From the NCBI RefSeq assembly GCF_026230105.1, contig NC_079483.1, positions 1,915,312 through 1,979,311 on the forward strand: DNA of 64,000 bases, written 5' to 3'. The stretch's first letter is position 1. The number at the start of each line of letters is the position of its first letter. Both the position numbers and the translations under genes were made by a program. Below, piece by piece: positions 26,000 to 40,086 of this stretch. The DNA is from Diorhabda sublineata. Its lineage: Eukaryota > Arthropoda > Insecta > Coleoptera > Chrysomelidae. The notes beneath the pieces are model-generated. The model saw only the letters and a program-made list of their open reading frames with translations, made no database searches and was not told the origin of the DNA.

Positions 26000-27892
26000 A
26001 TGGATGTTAATCGCGTATATCTGACAAAGTTAGATGCAAACTCACTCGAATATATGAGGAATGTTGAAATTCGACTTAAAATTAGGAAGATAGACTTTGA
26101 AAATTTTCAATCAACACAAAGTGACAGTTGACCTCAATGGGCTTCAATGGATGTTAATTGACGATATCTGACAAAGTTAGATGCAAACTCACTCCAATAT
26201 ATAAGAAATGTTGAAATTCGACTTCAAATTAGGAAGATAGACAATTTTCAATCAACACAAAGTGACAGTTGACCTCAATGGGCTTCAATGGATGTTAATT
26301 GACGATATCTGACAAAGTTAGATGCAAACTCACTCGAATATATGAGAAATGTTGAAATTCGACTTCAAATTAGGAAGATAGACTTTGAAAATTTTCAATC
26401 AACACAAATTGACAGTTGACCTCAATGGGCTTCAATGGATGTTAATCGCCTATATCTGACAAAGTTAGATGCAAACTCACTCAAATATATGAGAAATGTT
26501 GAAATTCGTCTTCAAATTAGGAAGATAGACTTTGAAAATTTTCAATCAACACAAAGTGACAGTCGACCTCAATGGGCTTCAATGGATGTTAATTGACGAT
26601 ATCTGACAAAGCTAGATGCAAACTCACTCCAATATATAAGAAATGTTGAAATTGGACTTCAAATTAGGAAGATAGACTTCGAAAATTTTCAATCAACACA
26701 AAGTGACAGTCGATCTCAATGGGCTTCAATGGATGTTAATCGCCTATATCTGACAAAGTTAGATGCAAACTCACTCAAATATATGAGAAATGTTGAAATT
26801 CGACTTCAAATTAGGAAGATAGACTTTTAAAATTTTCAATCAACACAAAGTGACAGTCGACCTCAATTGGCTTCAGTGCATGTTAATCGACGATATCTGA
26901 CAAAGTTAGATGCGAACTCTCCCAAATATATAAGAAATGTTGAAATGCGACTCCAAATTAGGAAGATAGACAATTTTCAATCAACACAAAGTGACAGTTG
27001 ACCTCAATGGGCTTCAATGGATGTTAATCGCGTATATCTGACAAAGTTAGATGCAAACTCACTCGAATATATGAGAAATGTTGAAATTCGACTTCAAATT
27101 AGGAAGATAGACTTTGAAAATTTTCAATCAACACAAATTGACAGTTGACCTCAATGGGCTTCAATGGATGTTAATCGCGTATATCTGACAAAGTTAGATG
27201 CAAACTCACTCAAATATATGAGAAATGTTGAAATTCGTCTTCAAATTAGGAAGATAGACTTTGAAAATTTTCAATCAACACAAAGTGACAGTCGACCTCA
27301 ATGGGCTTCAATGGATGTTAATTGACGATATCTGTAAAAGTTAGATGCAAACTCACTCCAATATATAAGAAATGTTGAAATTCGACTTCAAATTAGGAAG
27401 ATAGACTTCGAAAATTTTCAATCAACACAAAGTGACAGTCGATCTCAATGGGCTTCAATGGATGTTAATTGACGATATCTGACAGAGTTAGATGCAAACT
27501 AACTCCAATATATAAGAAATGTTGAAATTCGACTTCAAATTAGGAAGGTGGACTTTGAAAATTTTCAATCAACACAAAGTGACAGTCGACCTCAATGGGC
27601 TTCAATGGATGTTAATTGACGATATCTGACAAAGTTAGATGCAAACTCACTCCAATATATAAGAAATGTTGAAATTCGACTTCAAATTAGGAAGATAGAC
27701 TTTGAAAATTTTCAATCAACACAAAGTGACAGTCGACCTCAATTGGCTTCAGTGGATGTTAATCGACGATATCTGACAAAGTTAGATGCAAACTCTCCCA
27801 AATATATAAGAAATGTTGAAATGCGACTCCAAATTAGGAAGATAGACAATTTTCAATCAGAACAAAGTGACAGTTGACCTCAATGGGCTTCA

Positions 27893-30373
27893 ATGGATGT
27901 TAATCGCGTATATCTGACAAAGTTAGATGCAAACTCACTCGAATATATGAGAAATGTTGAAATTCGACTTAAAATTAGGAAGATAGACTTTGAAAATTTT
28001 CAATCAACAGAAAGTGACAGTCGACCTCAATGGGCTTCAATGGATGTTAATCGCGTATATCTGACAAAGTTAGATGCAAACTCACTCGAATATATGAGAA
28101 ATGTTGAAATTCGACTTCAAATTAGGAAGATAGACTTTGAAAATTTTCAATCAACACAAAGTGACAGTCGACCTCAATGGGCTTCAATGGATGTTAATTG
28201 ACGATATCTGACAAAGTTAGATGCAAACTCACTCCAATATATAAGAAATGTTGAAATTCGACTTCAAATTAGCAAGATAGACTTCGAAAATTTTCAATCA
28301 ACACAAAGTGACAGTTGACCTCAATGGGCTTCAATGGATGTTAATCGCGTATATCTGACAAAGTTAGATGCAAACTCACTCAAATATATGAGAAATGTTG
28401 AAATTCGTCTTCAAATTAGGAAGATAGACTTTGAAAATTTTCAATCAACACAAAGTGACAGTCGACCTCAATGGGCTTCAATGGATGTTAATTGACGATA
28501 TCTGACAAAAATAGATGCAAACTCACTCCAATATATAAGAAATGTTGAAATTCGACTTCAAATTAGGAAGATAGACTTCGAAAATTTTCAATCAACACAA
28601 AGTGACAGTCGACCTCAATGGGCTTCAATGGATGTTAATTGACGATATCTGACAAAGTTAGATGCAAACTCACTCCAATATATAAGAAATGTTGAAATTC
28701 GACTTCAAATTAGGAAGATAGACTTTGAAAATTTTCAATCAACACAAAGTGACAGTCGACCTCAATTGGCTTCAGTGGATGTTAATCGACGATATCTGAC
28801 AAAGTTAGATGCAAACTCTCCCAAATATATAAGAAATGTTGAAATGCGACTCCAAATTAGGAAGATAGACAATTTTCAATCAGAACAAAGTGACAGTTGA
28901 CCTCAATGGGCTTCAATGGATGTTAATCGCGTATATCTGACAAAGTTAGATGCAAACTCACTCGAATATATGAGAAATGTTGAAATTCGACTTAAAATTA
29001 GGAAGGTGGACTTTGAAAATTTTCAATCAACACAAAGTGACAGTCGACCTCAATGGGCTTCAATGGATGTTAATTGACGATATCTGACAAAGTTAGATGC
29101 AAACTCACTCCAATATATAAGAAATGTTGAAATTCGACTTCAAATTAGGAAGATAGACTTTGAAAATTTTCAATCAACACAAAGTGACAGTCGACCTCAA
29201 TTGGCTTCAGTGGATGTTAATCGACGATATCTGACAAAGTTAGATGCAAACTCTCCCAAATATATAAGAAATGTTGAAATGCGACTCCAAATTAGGAAGA
29301 TAGACAATTTTCAATCAGAACAAAGTGACAGTTGACCTCAATGGGCCTCAATGGATGTTAATCGCGTATATCTGACAAAGTTAGATGCAAACTCACTCGA
29401 ATATATGAGAAATGTTGAAATTCGACTTAAAATTAGGAAGATAGACTTTGAAAATTTTCAATCAACAGAAAGTGACAGTCGACCTCAATGGGCTTCAATG
29501 GATGTTAATCGCGTATATCTGACAAAGTTAGATGCAAACTCACTCGAATATATGAGAAATGTTGAAATTCGACTTCAAATTAGGAAGATAGACTTTGAAA
29601 ATTTTCAATCAACACAAAGTGACAGTCGACCTCAATGGGCTTCAATGGATGTTAATTGACGATATCTGACAAAGTTAGATGCAAACTCACTCCAATATAT
29701 AAGAAATGTTGAAATTCGACTTCAAATTAGCAAGATAGACTTCGAAAATTTTCAATCAACACAAAGTGACAGTTGACCTCAATGGGCTTCAATGGATGTT
29801 AATCGCGTATATCTGACAAAGTTAGATGCAAACTCACTCAAATATATGAGAAATGTTGAAATTCGTCTTCAAATTAGGAAGATAGACTTTGAAAATTTTC
29901 AATCAACACAAAGTGACAGTCGACCTCAATGGGCTTCAATGGATGTTAATTGACGATATCTGACAAAAATAGATGCAAACTCACTCCAATATATAAGAAA
30001 TGTTGAAATTCGACTTCAAATTAGGAAGATAGACTTCGAAAATTTTCAATCAACACAAAGTGACAGTCGACCTCAATGGGCTTCAATGGATGTTAATTGA
30101 CGATATCTGACAAAGTTAGATGCAAACTCACTCCAATATATAAGAAATGTTGAAATTCGACTTCAAATTAGGAAGATAGACTTTGAAAATTTTCAATCAA
30201 CACAAAGTGACAGTCGACCTCAATTGGCTTCAGTGGATGTTAATCGACGATATCTGACAAAGTTAGATGCAAACTCTCCCAAATATATAAGAAATGTTGA
30301 AATGCGACTCCAAATTAGGAAGATAGACAATTTTCAATCAGAACAAAGTGACAGTTGACCTCAATGGGCTTCA
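27893..30373 (+). repeat. 7-mer / 3-mer / 7-mer HOR series in copy 2
   Basis: Unit starts at 27,893, 28,916, 29,351 and 30,374 reproduce the 1,023, 435 and 1,023 bp spacings of 7420-9900. The chimeric AAGGTGGAC monomer is present at about 29,000, so it arose before the large block was duplicated. Differences from copy 1 are single bases at 28,112 (TTCGAC for TTTGAC, which keeps the frame open here) and 29,620 (AAAGTGAC for AAAGGGAC). Confidence 0.92.
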
Positions 30374-32584
30374 ATGGATGTTAATCGCGTATATCTGACA
30401 AAGTTAGATGCAAACTCACTCGAATATATGAGAAATGTTGAAATTCGACTTAAAATTAGGAAGATAGACTTTGAAAATTTTCAATCAACAGAAAGTGACA
30501 GTCGACCTCAATGGGCTTCAATGGATGTTAATCGCGTATATCTGACAAAGTTAGATGCAAACTCACTCGAATATATGAGAAATGTTGAAATTCGACTTCA
30601 AATTAGGAAGATAGACTTTGAAAATTTTCAATCAACACAAAGTGACAGTCGACCTCAATGGGCTTCAATGGATGTTAATTGACGATATCTGACAAAGTTA
30701 GATGCAAACTCACTCCAATATATAAGAAATGTTGAAATTCGACTTCAAATTAGCAAGATAGACTTCGAAAATTTTCAATCAACACAAAGTGACAGTTGAC
30801 CTCAATGGGCTTCAATGGATGTTAATCGCCTATATCTGACAAAGTTAGATGCAAACTCACTCAAATATATGAGAAATGTTGAAATTCGTCTTCAAATTAG
30901 GAAGATAGACTTTGAAAATTTTCAATCAACACAAATTGACAATCGACCTCAATGTGCTTCAATGGATGTTAATCGACGATATCTGACAAAGTTAGATGCA
31001 AACTCACTCAAATATATGAGAAATGTTGAAATTCGACTTCAAATTAGGAAGATAGACTTCGAAAATTTTCAATCAACACAAAGTGACAGTCGACCTCAAT
31101 GGGCTTCAATGGATGTTAATTGACGATATCTGACAAAGTTAGATGCAAACTCACTCCAATATATAAGTAATGTTGAAATTGGACTTCAAATTAGGAAGAT
31201 AGACTTCGAAAATTTTCAATCAACGCAAAGTGACAGTCGACCTCAATGGGCTTCAATGGATGTTAATTGACGATATCTGACAAAGTTAGATGCAAACTCA
31301 CTCAAATATATGAGAAATGTTGAAATTCGACTTCAAATTAGGAAGATAGACTTCGAAAATTTTCAATCAACACAAAGTGACAGTCGACCTCAATGGGCTT
31401 CAATGGATGTTAATCGCCTATATCTGACAAAGTTAGATGCAAACTCACTCAAATATATGAGAAATGTTGAAATTCGACTTCAAATTAGGAAGATAGACTT
31501 TTAAAATTTTCAATCAACACAAATTGACAGTTGACCTCAATGGGCTTCAATGGATGTTAATCGCGTATATCTGACAAAGTTAGATGCAAACTCTCCCAAA
31601 TATATAAGAAATGTTGAATTGCGACTCCAAATTAGGAAGATAGACAACTTTCAATCAACACAAAGTGACAGTTGACCTCAATGGGCTTCAATGGATGTTA
31701 ATCGCGTATATCTGACAAAGTTAGATGCAAACTCACTCGAATATATGAGAAATGTTGAAATTCGTCTACAAATTAGGAAGATAGACTTTGAAAATTTTCA
31801 ATCAACACAAATTGACAGTTGACCTCAATGGGCTTCAATGGATGTTAATCGCGTATATATGACAAAGTTAGATGCAAACTCACTCGAATATATGAGAAAT
31901 GTTGAAATTCGACTTCAAATTAGGAAGATAGACTTTGAAAATTTTCAATCAACACAAATTGACAATCGACCTCAATGTGCTTCAATGGATGTTAATCGAC
32001 GATATCTGAGAAAGTTAGATGCAAACTCACTCAAATATATGAGAAATGTTGAAATTCGACTTCAAATTAGGAAGATATACTTTGAAAATTTTCAATCAAC
32101 ACAAATTGACAATCGACCTCAATGTGCTTCAATGGATGTTAATCGACGATATCTGACAAAGTTAGATGCAAACTCACTCAAATATATGAGAAATGTTGAA
32201 ATTCGACTTCAAATTAGGAAGATAGACTTTGAAAATTTTCAATCAACACAAATTGACAGTTGACCTCAATGGGCTTCAATGGATGTTAATCGCGTATATC
32301 TGACAAAGTTGATGCAAACTCACTCAAATATATGAGAAATGTTGAAATTCGTCTTCAAATTAGGAAGATAGACTTTGAAAATTTTCAATCAACACAAAGT
32401 GACAGTCGACCTCAATGGGCTACAATGGATGTTAATTGACGATATCTGACAAAGTTAGATGCAAACTCACTCCAATATATAAGAAATGTTGAAATTCGTT
32501 TTCAAATTAGGAAGATAGACTTCGAAAATTTTCAATCAACACAAAGTGACAGTCGACCTCAATGGGCTTCAATGGATGTTAATT

Positions 32585-35500
32585 GACGATATCTGACAAA
32601 GTTAGATGCAAACTCACTCCAATATATAAGAAATGTTGAAATTCGACTTCAAATTAGGAAGATAGACTTCGAATATTTTCCATCAACACAAAGTGACAGT
32701 TGACCTCAATGGGCTTCAATGGATGTTAATCGCGTATATCTGACAAAGTTAGATGCAAACTCACTCAAATATATGAGAAATGTTGAAATTCGTCTTCAAA
32801 TTAGGAAGATAGACTGAAAATTTTCAATCAACACAAAGTGACAGTCGACCTCAATTGGCTTCAGTGGATGTTAATCGACGATATCTGACAAAGTTAGATG
32901 CAAACTCACTCCAATATATAAGAAATGTTGAAATTCGACTTCAAATTAGGAAGATAGACTTCGAAAATTTTCAATCAACACAAAGTGACAGTCGACCTCA
33001 ATGGGCTTCAATGGACGTTAATTGACGATATCTGACAAAGGTAGATGCAAACTCACTCCAATATATAAGAAATGTTGAAATTCGACTTCAAATTAGGAAG
33101 ATAGACTTCGAAAATTTTCAATCAACACAAAGTGACAGTTGACCTCAATGGGCTTCAATGGATGTTAATCGCCTATATCTGACAAAGTTAGATGCAAACT
33201 CACTCAAATATATGAGAAATGTTGAAATTCGACTTCAAATTAAGAAGATAGACTTTGAAAATTTTCCATCAACACAAAGTGACAGTTGACCTCAATGGGC
33301 TTCAATGGATGTTAATCGCGTATATCTGACAAAGTTAGATGCAAACTCACTCAAATATATGAGAAATGTTGAAATTCGTCTTCAAATTAGGAAGATAGAC
33401 TTCGAAAATTTTCAATCAACACAAAGTGACAGTTGACCTCAATGGGCTTCAATGGATGTTAATCGCCTATATCTGACAAAGTTAGATGCAAACTCACTCA
33501 AATATATGAGAGATGTTGAAATTCGACTTCAAATTAAGAAGATAGACTTTGAAAATTTTCCATCAACACAAAGTGACAGTTGACCTCAATGGGCTTCAAT
33601 GGATGTTAATCGCGTATATCTGACAAAGTTAGATGCAAACTCACTCAAATATATGAGAAATGTTGAAATTCGTCTTCAAATTAGGAAGATAGACTGAAAA
33701 TTTTCAATCAACACAAAGTGACAGTCGACCTCAATTGGCTTCAGTGGATGTTAATCGACGATATCTGACAAAGTTAGATGCAAACTCACTCCAATATATA
33801 AGAAATGTTGAAATTCGACTTCAAATTAGGAAGATAGACTTCGAAAATTTTCAATCAACACAAAGTGACAGTCGACCTCAATGGGCTTCAATGGACGTTA
33901 ATTGACGATATCTGACAAAGGTAGATGCAAACTCACTCCAATATATAAGAAATGTTGAAATTCGACTTCAAATTAGGAAGATAGACTTTGAAAATTTTCA
34001 ATCAACACAAAGTGACAGTTGACCTCAATGGGCTTCAATGGATGTTAATCGCCTATATCTGACAAAGTTAGATGCAAACTCACTCAAATATATGAGAAAT
34101 GTTGAAATTCGACTTCAAATTAGGAAGATAGACTTTGAAAATTTTCAATCAACACAAATTGACAATCGACCTCTATGTGCTTCAATGGATGTTAATCGAC
34201 GATATCTGACAAAGTTAGGTGCAAACTCACTCGAATATATGAGAAATGTTGAAATTCGACTTCAAATTAGGAAGATAGACTTTGAAAATTTTCAATCAAC
34301 ACAAAGTGACAGTTGACCTCAATGGGCTTCAATGGATGTTAATCGCCTATATCTGACAAAGTTAGATGCAAACTCAATCAAATATATGAGAATTGTTGAA
34401 ATTCGACTTCAAATTAGGAAGATAGACTTTGAAAATTTTCAATCAACACAAAGTGATTGTTGACCTCAATGGGCTTCAATGGATGTTAATCGCGTATATC
34501 TGACAAAGTTAGATGCAAACTCACTCAAATATATGAGAATTGTTGAAATTCGACTTCAAATTAGGAAGATAGACTTTGAAAATTTTTAATCAACACAAAG
34601 TGACAGTTGACCTCAATGGGCTTCAATGGATGTTAATCGCGTATATCTGACAAAGTTAGATGCAAACTCACTCAAATATATGAGAAATGTTGAAATTCGT
34701 CTTCAAATTAGGAAGATAGACTTTGAAAATTTTCAATCAACACAAATTGACAATCGAACTCAATGTGCTTCAATGGATGTTACTCGACGATATCTGACAA
34801 AGTTAGATGCAAACTCACTCAAATATATGAGAAATGTTGAAATTCGACTTCAAATTAGGAAGATAGACTTTGAAAATTTTCAATCAACACAAAGTGACAG
34901 TCGACCTCAATTGGCTTCAGTGGATGTTAATCGACGATATCTGACAAAGTTAGATGCAAACTCACTCCAATATATAAGAAATGTTGAAATTCGACTTCAA
35001 ATTAGGAAGATAGACTTCGAATATTTTCCATCAACACAAAGTGACAGTTGACCTCAATGGGCTTCAATGGATGTTAATCGCGTATATCTGACAAAGTTAG
35101 ATGCAAACTCACTCAAATATATGAGAAATGTTGAAATTCGTCTTCAAATTAGGAAGATAGACTGAAAATTTTCAATCAACACAAAGTGACAGTCGACCTC
35201 AATTGGCTTCAGTGGATGTTAATCGACGATATCTGACAAAGTTAGATGCAAACTCACTCCAATATATAAGAAATGTTGAAATTCGACTTCAAATTAGGAA
35301 GATAGACTTCGAAAATTTTCAATCAACACAAAGTGACAGTCGACCTCAATGGGCTTCAATGGACGTTAATTGACGATATCTGACAAAGGTAGATGCAAAC
35401 TCACTCCAATATATAAGAAATGTTGAAATTCGACTTCAAATTAGGAAGATAGACTTCGAAAATTTTCAATCAACACAAAGTGACAGTTGACCTCAATGGG

Positions 35501-37311
35501 CTTCAATGGATGTTAATCGCCTATATCTGACAAAGTTAGATGCAAACTCACTCAAATATATGAGAAATGTTGAAATTCGACTTCAAATTAAGAAGATAGA
35601 CTTTGAAAATTTTCCATCAACACAAAGTGACAGTTGACCTCAATGGGCTTCAATGGATGTTAATCGCGTATATCTGACAAAGTTAGATGCAAACTCACTC
35701 AAATATATGAGAAATGTTGAAATTCGTCTTCAAATTAGGAAGATAGACTTCGAAAATTTTCAATCAACACAAAGTGACAGTTGACCTCAATGGGCTTCAA
35801 TGGATGTTAATCGCCTATATCTGACAAAGTTAGATGCAAACTCACTCAAATATATGAGAGATGTTGAAATTCGACTTCAAATTAAGAAGATAGACTTTGA
35901 AAATTTTCCATCAACACAAAGTGACAGTTGACCTCAATGGGCTTCAATGGATGTTAATCGCGTATATCTGACAAAGTTAGATGCAAACTCACTCAAATAT
36001 ATGAGAAATGTTGAAATTCGTCTTCAAATTAGGAAGATAGACTGAAAATTTTCAATCAACACAAAGTGACAGTCGACCTCAATTGGCTTCAGTGGATGTT
36101 AATCGACGATATCTGACAAAGTTAGATGCAAACTCACTCCAATATATAAGAAATGTTGAAATTCGACTTCAAATTAGGAAGATAGACTTCGAAAATTTTC
36201 AATCAACACAAAGTGACAGTCGACCTCAATGGGCTTCAATGGACGTTAATTGACGATATCTGACAAAGGTAGATGCAAACTCACTCCAATATATAAGAAA
36301 TGTTGAAATTCGACTTCAAATTAGGAAGATAGACTTTGAAAATTTTCAATCAACACAAAGTGACAGTTGACCTCAATGGGCTTCAATGGATGTTAATCGC
36401 CTATATCTGACAAAGTTAGATGCAAACTCACTCAAATATATGAGAAATGTTGAAATTCGACTTCATATTAGGAAGATAGACTTTGAAAATTTTCAATCAA
36501 CACAAATTGACAATCGACCTCTATGTGCTTCAATGGATGTTAATCGACGATATCTGACAAAGTTAGGTGCAAACTCACTCAAATATATGAGAAATGTTGA
36601 AATTCGACTTCAAATTAGGAAGATAGACTTTGAAAATTTTCAATCAACACAAAGTGACAGTTGACCTCAATGGGCTTCAATGGATGTTAATCGCCTATAT
36701 CTGACAAAGTTAGATGCAAACTCAATCAAATATATGAGAATTGTTGAAATTCGACTTCAAATTAGGAAGATAGACTTTGAAAATTTTCAATCAACACAAA
36801 GTGATTGTTGACCTCAATGGGCTTCAATGGATGTTAATCGCGTATATCTGACAAAGTTAGATGCAAACTCACTCAAATATATGAGAATTGTTGAAATTCG
36901 ACTTCAAATTAGGAAGATAGACTTTGAAAATTTTCAATCAACACAAAGTGACAGTTGACCTCAATGGGCTTCAATGGATGTTAATCGCGTATATCTGACA
37001 AAGTTAGATGCAAACTCACTCAAATATATGAGAAATGTTGAAATTCGTCTTCAAATTAGGAAGATAGACTTTGAAAATTTTCAATCAACACAAATTGACA
37101 ATCGAACTCAATGTGCTTCAATGGATGTTACTCGACGATATCTGACAAAGTTAGATGCAAACTCACTCAAATATATGAGAAATGTTGAAATTCGACTTCA
37201 AATTAGGAAGATAGACTTTGAAAATTTTCAATCAACACAAAGTGACAGTCGACCTCAATTGGCTTCAGTGGATGTTAATCGACGATATCTGACAAAGTTA
37301 GATGCAAACTC
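32585..37311 (+). repeat. 2348-bp HOR, two tandem units, in copy 2
   Basis: This matches 12,112-16,838 at offset 20,473, with the GACTGAAAA deletions at 32,814, 33,694, 35,162 and 36,042. Single-base differences from copy 1 in and just before it are at 32,430, 34,233 (TCGAATAT for TCAAATAT) and 34,587 (TTTTTAATC for TTTTCAATC). Both copies have the same nested structure of 880 bp inside 2,348 bp inside the large block. Confidence 0.9.
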
Positions 37312-40086
37312 TCCCAAATATATAAGAAATGTTGAAATGCGACTCCAAATTAGGAAGATAGACAATTTTCAATCAACACAAAGTGACAGTTGACCTCAAT
37401 GGGCTTCAATGGATGTTAATCGCGTATATCTGACAAAGTTAGATGCAAACTCACTCGAATATATGAGAAATGTTGAAATTCGACTTAAAATTAGGAAGAT
37501 AGACTTTGAAAATTTTCAATCAACACAAAGTGACAGTCGACCTCAATGAGCTTCAATGCATGTTAATTGACGATATCTGACAAAGTTAGATGCAAACTCA
37601 CTCCAATATATAAGAAATGTTGAAATTCGACTTCAAATTAGGAAGATAGACTTCGAAAATTTTCAATCAACACAAAGTGACAGTCGACCTCAATGGGCTT
37701 CAATGGATGTTAATTGACGATATCTGACAAAGTTAGATGCAAACTCACTCCAATATATAAGAAATGTTGAAATTCGACTTCAAATTAGGAAGATAGACTT
37801 CGAAAATTTTCAATCAACACAAAGTGACAGTTGACCTCAATGGGCTTCAATGGATGTTAATCGCCTATATCTGACAAAGTTAGATGCAAACTCACTCAAA
37901 TATATGAGAAATGTTGAAATTCGACTTCAAATTAGGAAGATAGACTTTGAAAATTTTCAATCAACACAAAGTGACAGTTGACCTCAATGGGCTTCAATGG
38001 ATGTTAATCGCGTATATCTGACAAAGTTAGATGCAAACTCTCCCAAATATATAAGAAATGTTGAAATGCGACTCCAAATTAGGAAGATAGACAACTTTCA
38101 ATCAACACAAAGTGACAGTTGACCTCAATGGGCTTCAATGGAAGTTAATCGCCTATATCTGACAAAGTTAGATGCAAACTCACTCAAATATATGAGAAAT
38201 GTTGAAATTCGACTTCAAATTAGGAAGATAGACTTTGAAAATTTTCAATCAACACAAATTGACAATCGACCTCAATGTGCTTCAATGGATGTTAATCGAC
38301 GATATCTGAGAAAGTTAGATGCAAACTCACTCAAATATATGAGAAATGTTGAAATTCGACTTCAAATTAGGAAGATATACTTTGAAAATTTTCAATCAAC
38401 ACAAATTGACAATCGACCTCCATGTGCTTCAATGGATGTTAATCGACGATATCTGACAAAGTTAGATGCAAACTCACTCAAATATATGAGAAATGTTGAA
38501 ATTCGTCTTCAAATTAGGAAGATAGACTTTGAAAATTTTCAATCAACACAAAGTGACAGTCGACCTCAATGGGCTACAATGGATGTTAATTGACGATATC
38601 TGACAAAGTTAGATGCAAACTCACTCCAATATATAAGAAATGTTGAAATTCGTTTTCAAATTAGGAAGATAGACTTCGAAAATTTTCAATCAACACAAAG
38701 TGACAGTCGACCTCAATGGGCTTCAATGGATGTTAATTGACGATATCTGACAAAGTTAGATGCAAACTCACTCCAATATATAAGAAATGTTGAAATTCGA
38801 CTTCAAATTAGGAAGATAGACTTCGAAAATTTTCAATCAACACAAAGTGACAGTCGACCTCAATGGGCTTCAATGGATGTTAATTGACGATATCTGACAA
38901 AGTTAGATGCAAACTCACTCCAATATATAAGAAATGTTGAAATTCGACTTCAAATTAGGAAGATAGACTTCGAAAATTTTCAATCAACACAAAGTGACAG
39001 TTGACCTCAATGGGCTTCAATGGATGTTAATCGCGTATATCTGACAAAGTTAGATGCAAACTCACTCAAATATATGAGAAATGTTGAAATTCGTCTTCAA
39101 ATTAGGAAGATAGACTTTGAAAATTTTCAATCAACACAAATTGACAATCGAACTCAATGTGCTTCAATGGATGTTACTCGACGATATCTGACAAAGTTAG
39201 ATGCAAACTCACTCAAATATATGAGAAATGTTGAAATTCGACTTCAAATTAGGAAGATAGACTTTGAAAATTTTCAATCAACACAAAGTGACAGTCGACC
39301 TCAATTGGCTTCAGTGGATGTTAATCGACGATATCTGACAAAGTTAGATGCAAACTCTCCCAAATATATAAGAAATGTTGAAATGCGACTCCAAATTAGG
39401 AAGATAGACAATTTTCAATCAACACAAAGTGACAGTTGACCTCAATGGGCTTCAATGGATGTTAATCGCGTATATCTGACAAAGTTAGATGCAAACTCAC
39501 TCGAATATATGAGAAATGTTGAAATTCGACTTAAAATTAGGAAGATAGACTTTGAAAATTTTCAATCAACACAAAGTGACAGTCGACCTCAATGAGCTTC
39601 AATGCATGTTAATTGACGATATCTGACAAAGTTAGATCCAAACTCACTCCAATATATAAGAAATGTTGAAATTCGACTTCAAATTAGGAAGATAGACTTC
39701 GAAAATTTTCAATCAACACAAAGTGACAGTCGACCTCAATGGGCTTCAATGGATGTTAATTTACGATATCTGACAAAGTTAGATGCAAACTCACTCCAAT
39801 ATATAAGAAATGTTGAAATTCGACTTCAAATTAGGAAGATAGACTTCGAAAATTTTCAATCAACACAAAGTGACAGTTGACCTCAATGGGCTTCAATGGA
39901 TGTTAATCGCCTATATCTGACAAAGTTAGATGCAAACTCACTCAAATATATGAGAAATGTTGAAATTCGACTTCAAATTAGGAAGATAGACTTTGAAAAT
40001 TTTCAATCAACACAAAGTGACAGTTGACCTCAATGGGCTTCAATGGATGTTAATCGCGTATATCTGACAAAGTTAGATGCAAACTC
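36926..40086 (+). repeat. 2046-bp offset partial duplication crossing the end of copy 2
   Basis: The sequence 36,926-38,040 (1,115 bp) recurs at 38,972-40,086. Two single-base differences were seen: 37,592 G against 39,638 C (GATGC, GATCC) and 37,716 G against 39,762 T (TTGACG, TTTACG). The shared TGAGCTTCAATGCATG mark is otherwise found only in the corresponding place of copy 1 (about 17,078). The right-hand copy therefore came from copy 2 or a near relative of it, and shows that the region after the large blocks is built from the same material. Confidence 0.88.

Larger units (their letters stand above)
18718..37684. repeat. Large block, copy 2
   Basis: This is the second copy of the block at 1-17,211. 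It is longer by 1,756 bp, and two events account for this exactly: a 293 bp two-monomer segment (about 20,991-21,283) absent from copy 1, and a 1,463 bp tandem duplication (20,823-22,285 repeated as 22,286-23,748). Homology to copy 1 stops after 37,684, where copy 1 has AGTTGACC at 17,210 onward and copy 2 has AGTCGACC. The combination of single-base and structural differences argues for two real loci or alleles and not a simple copied contig segment, although haplotype joining during assembly cannot be excluded from sequence alone. Confidence 0.92.
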
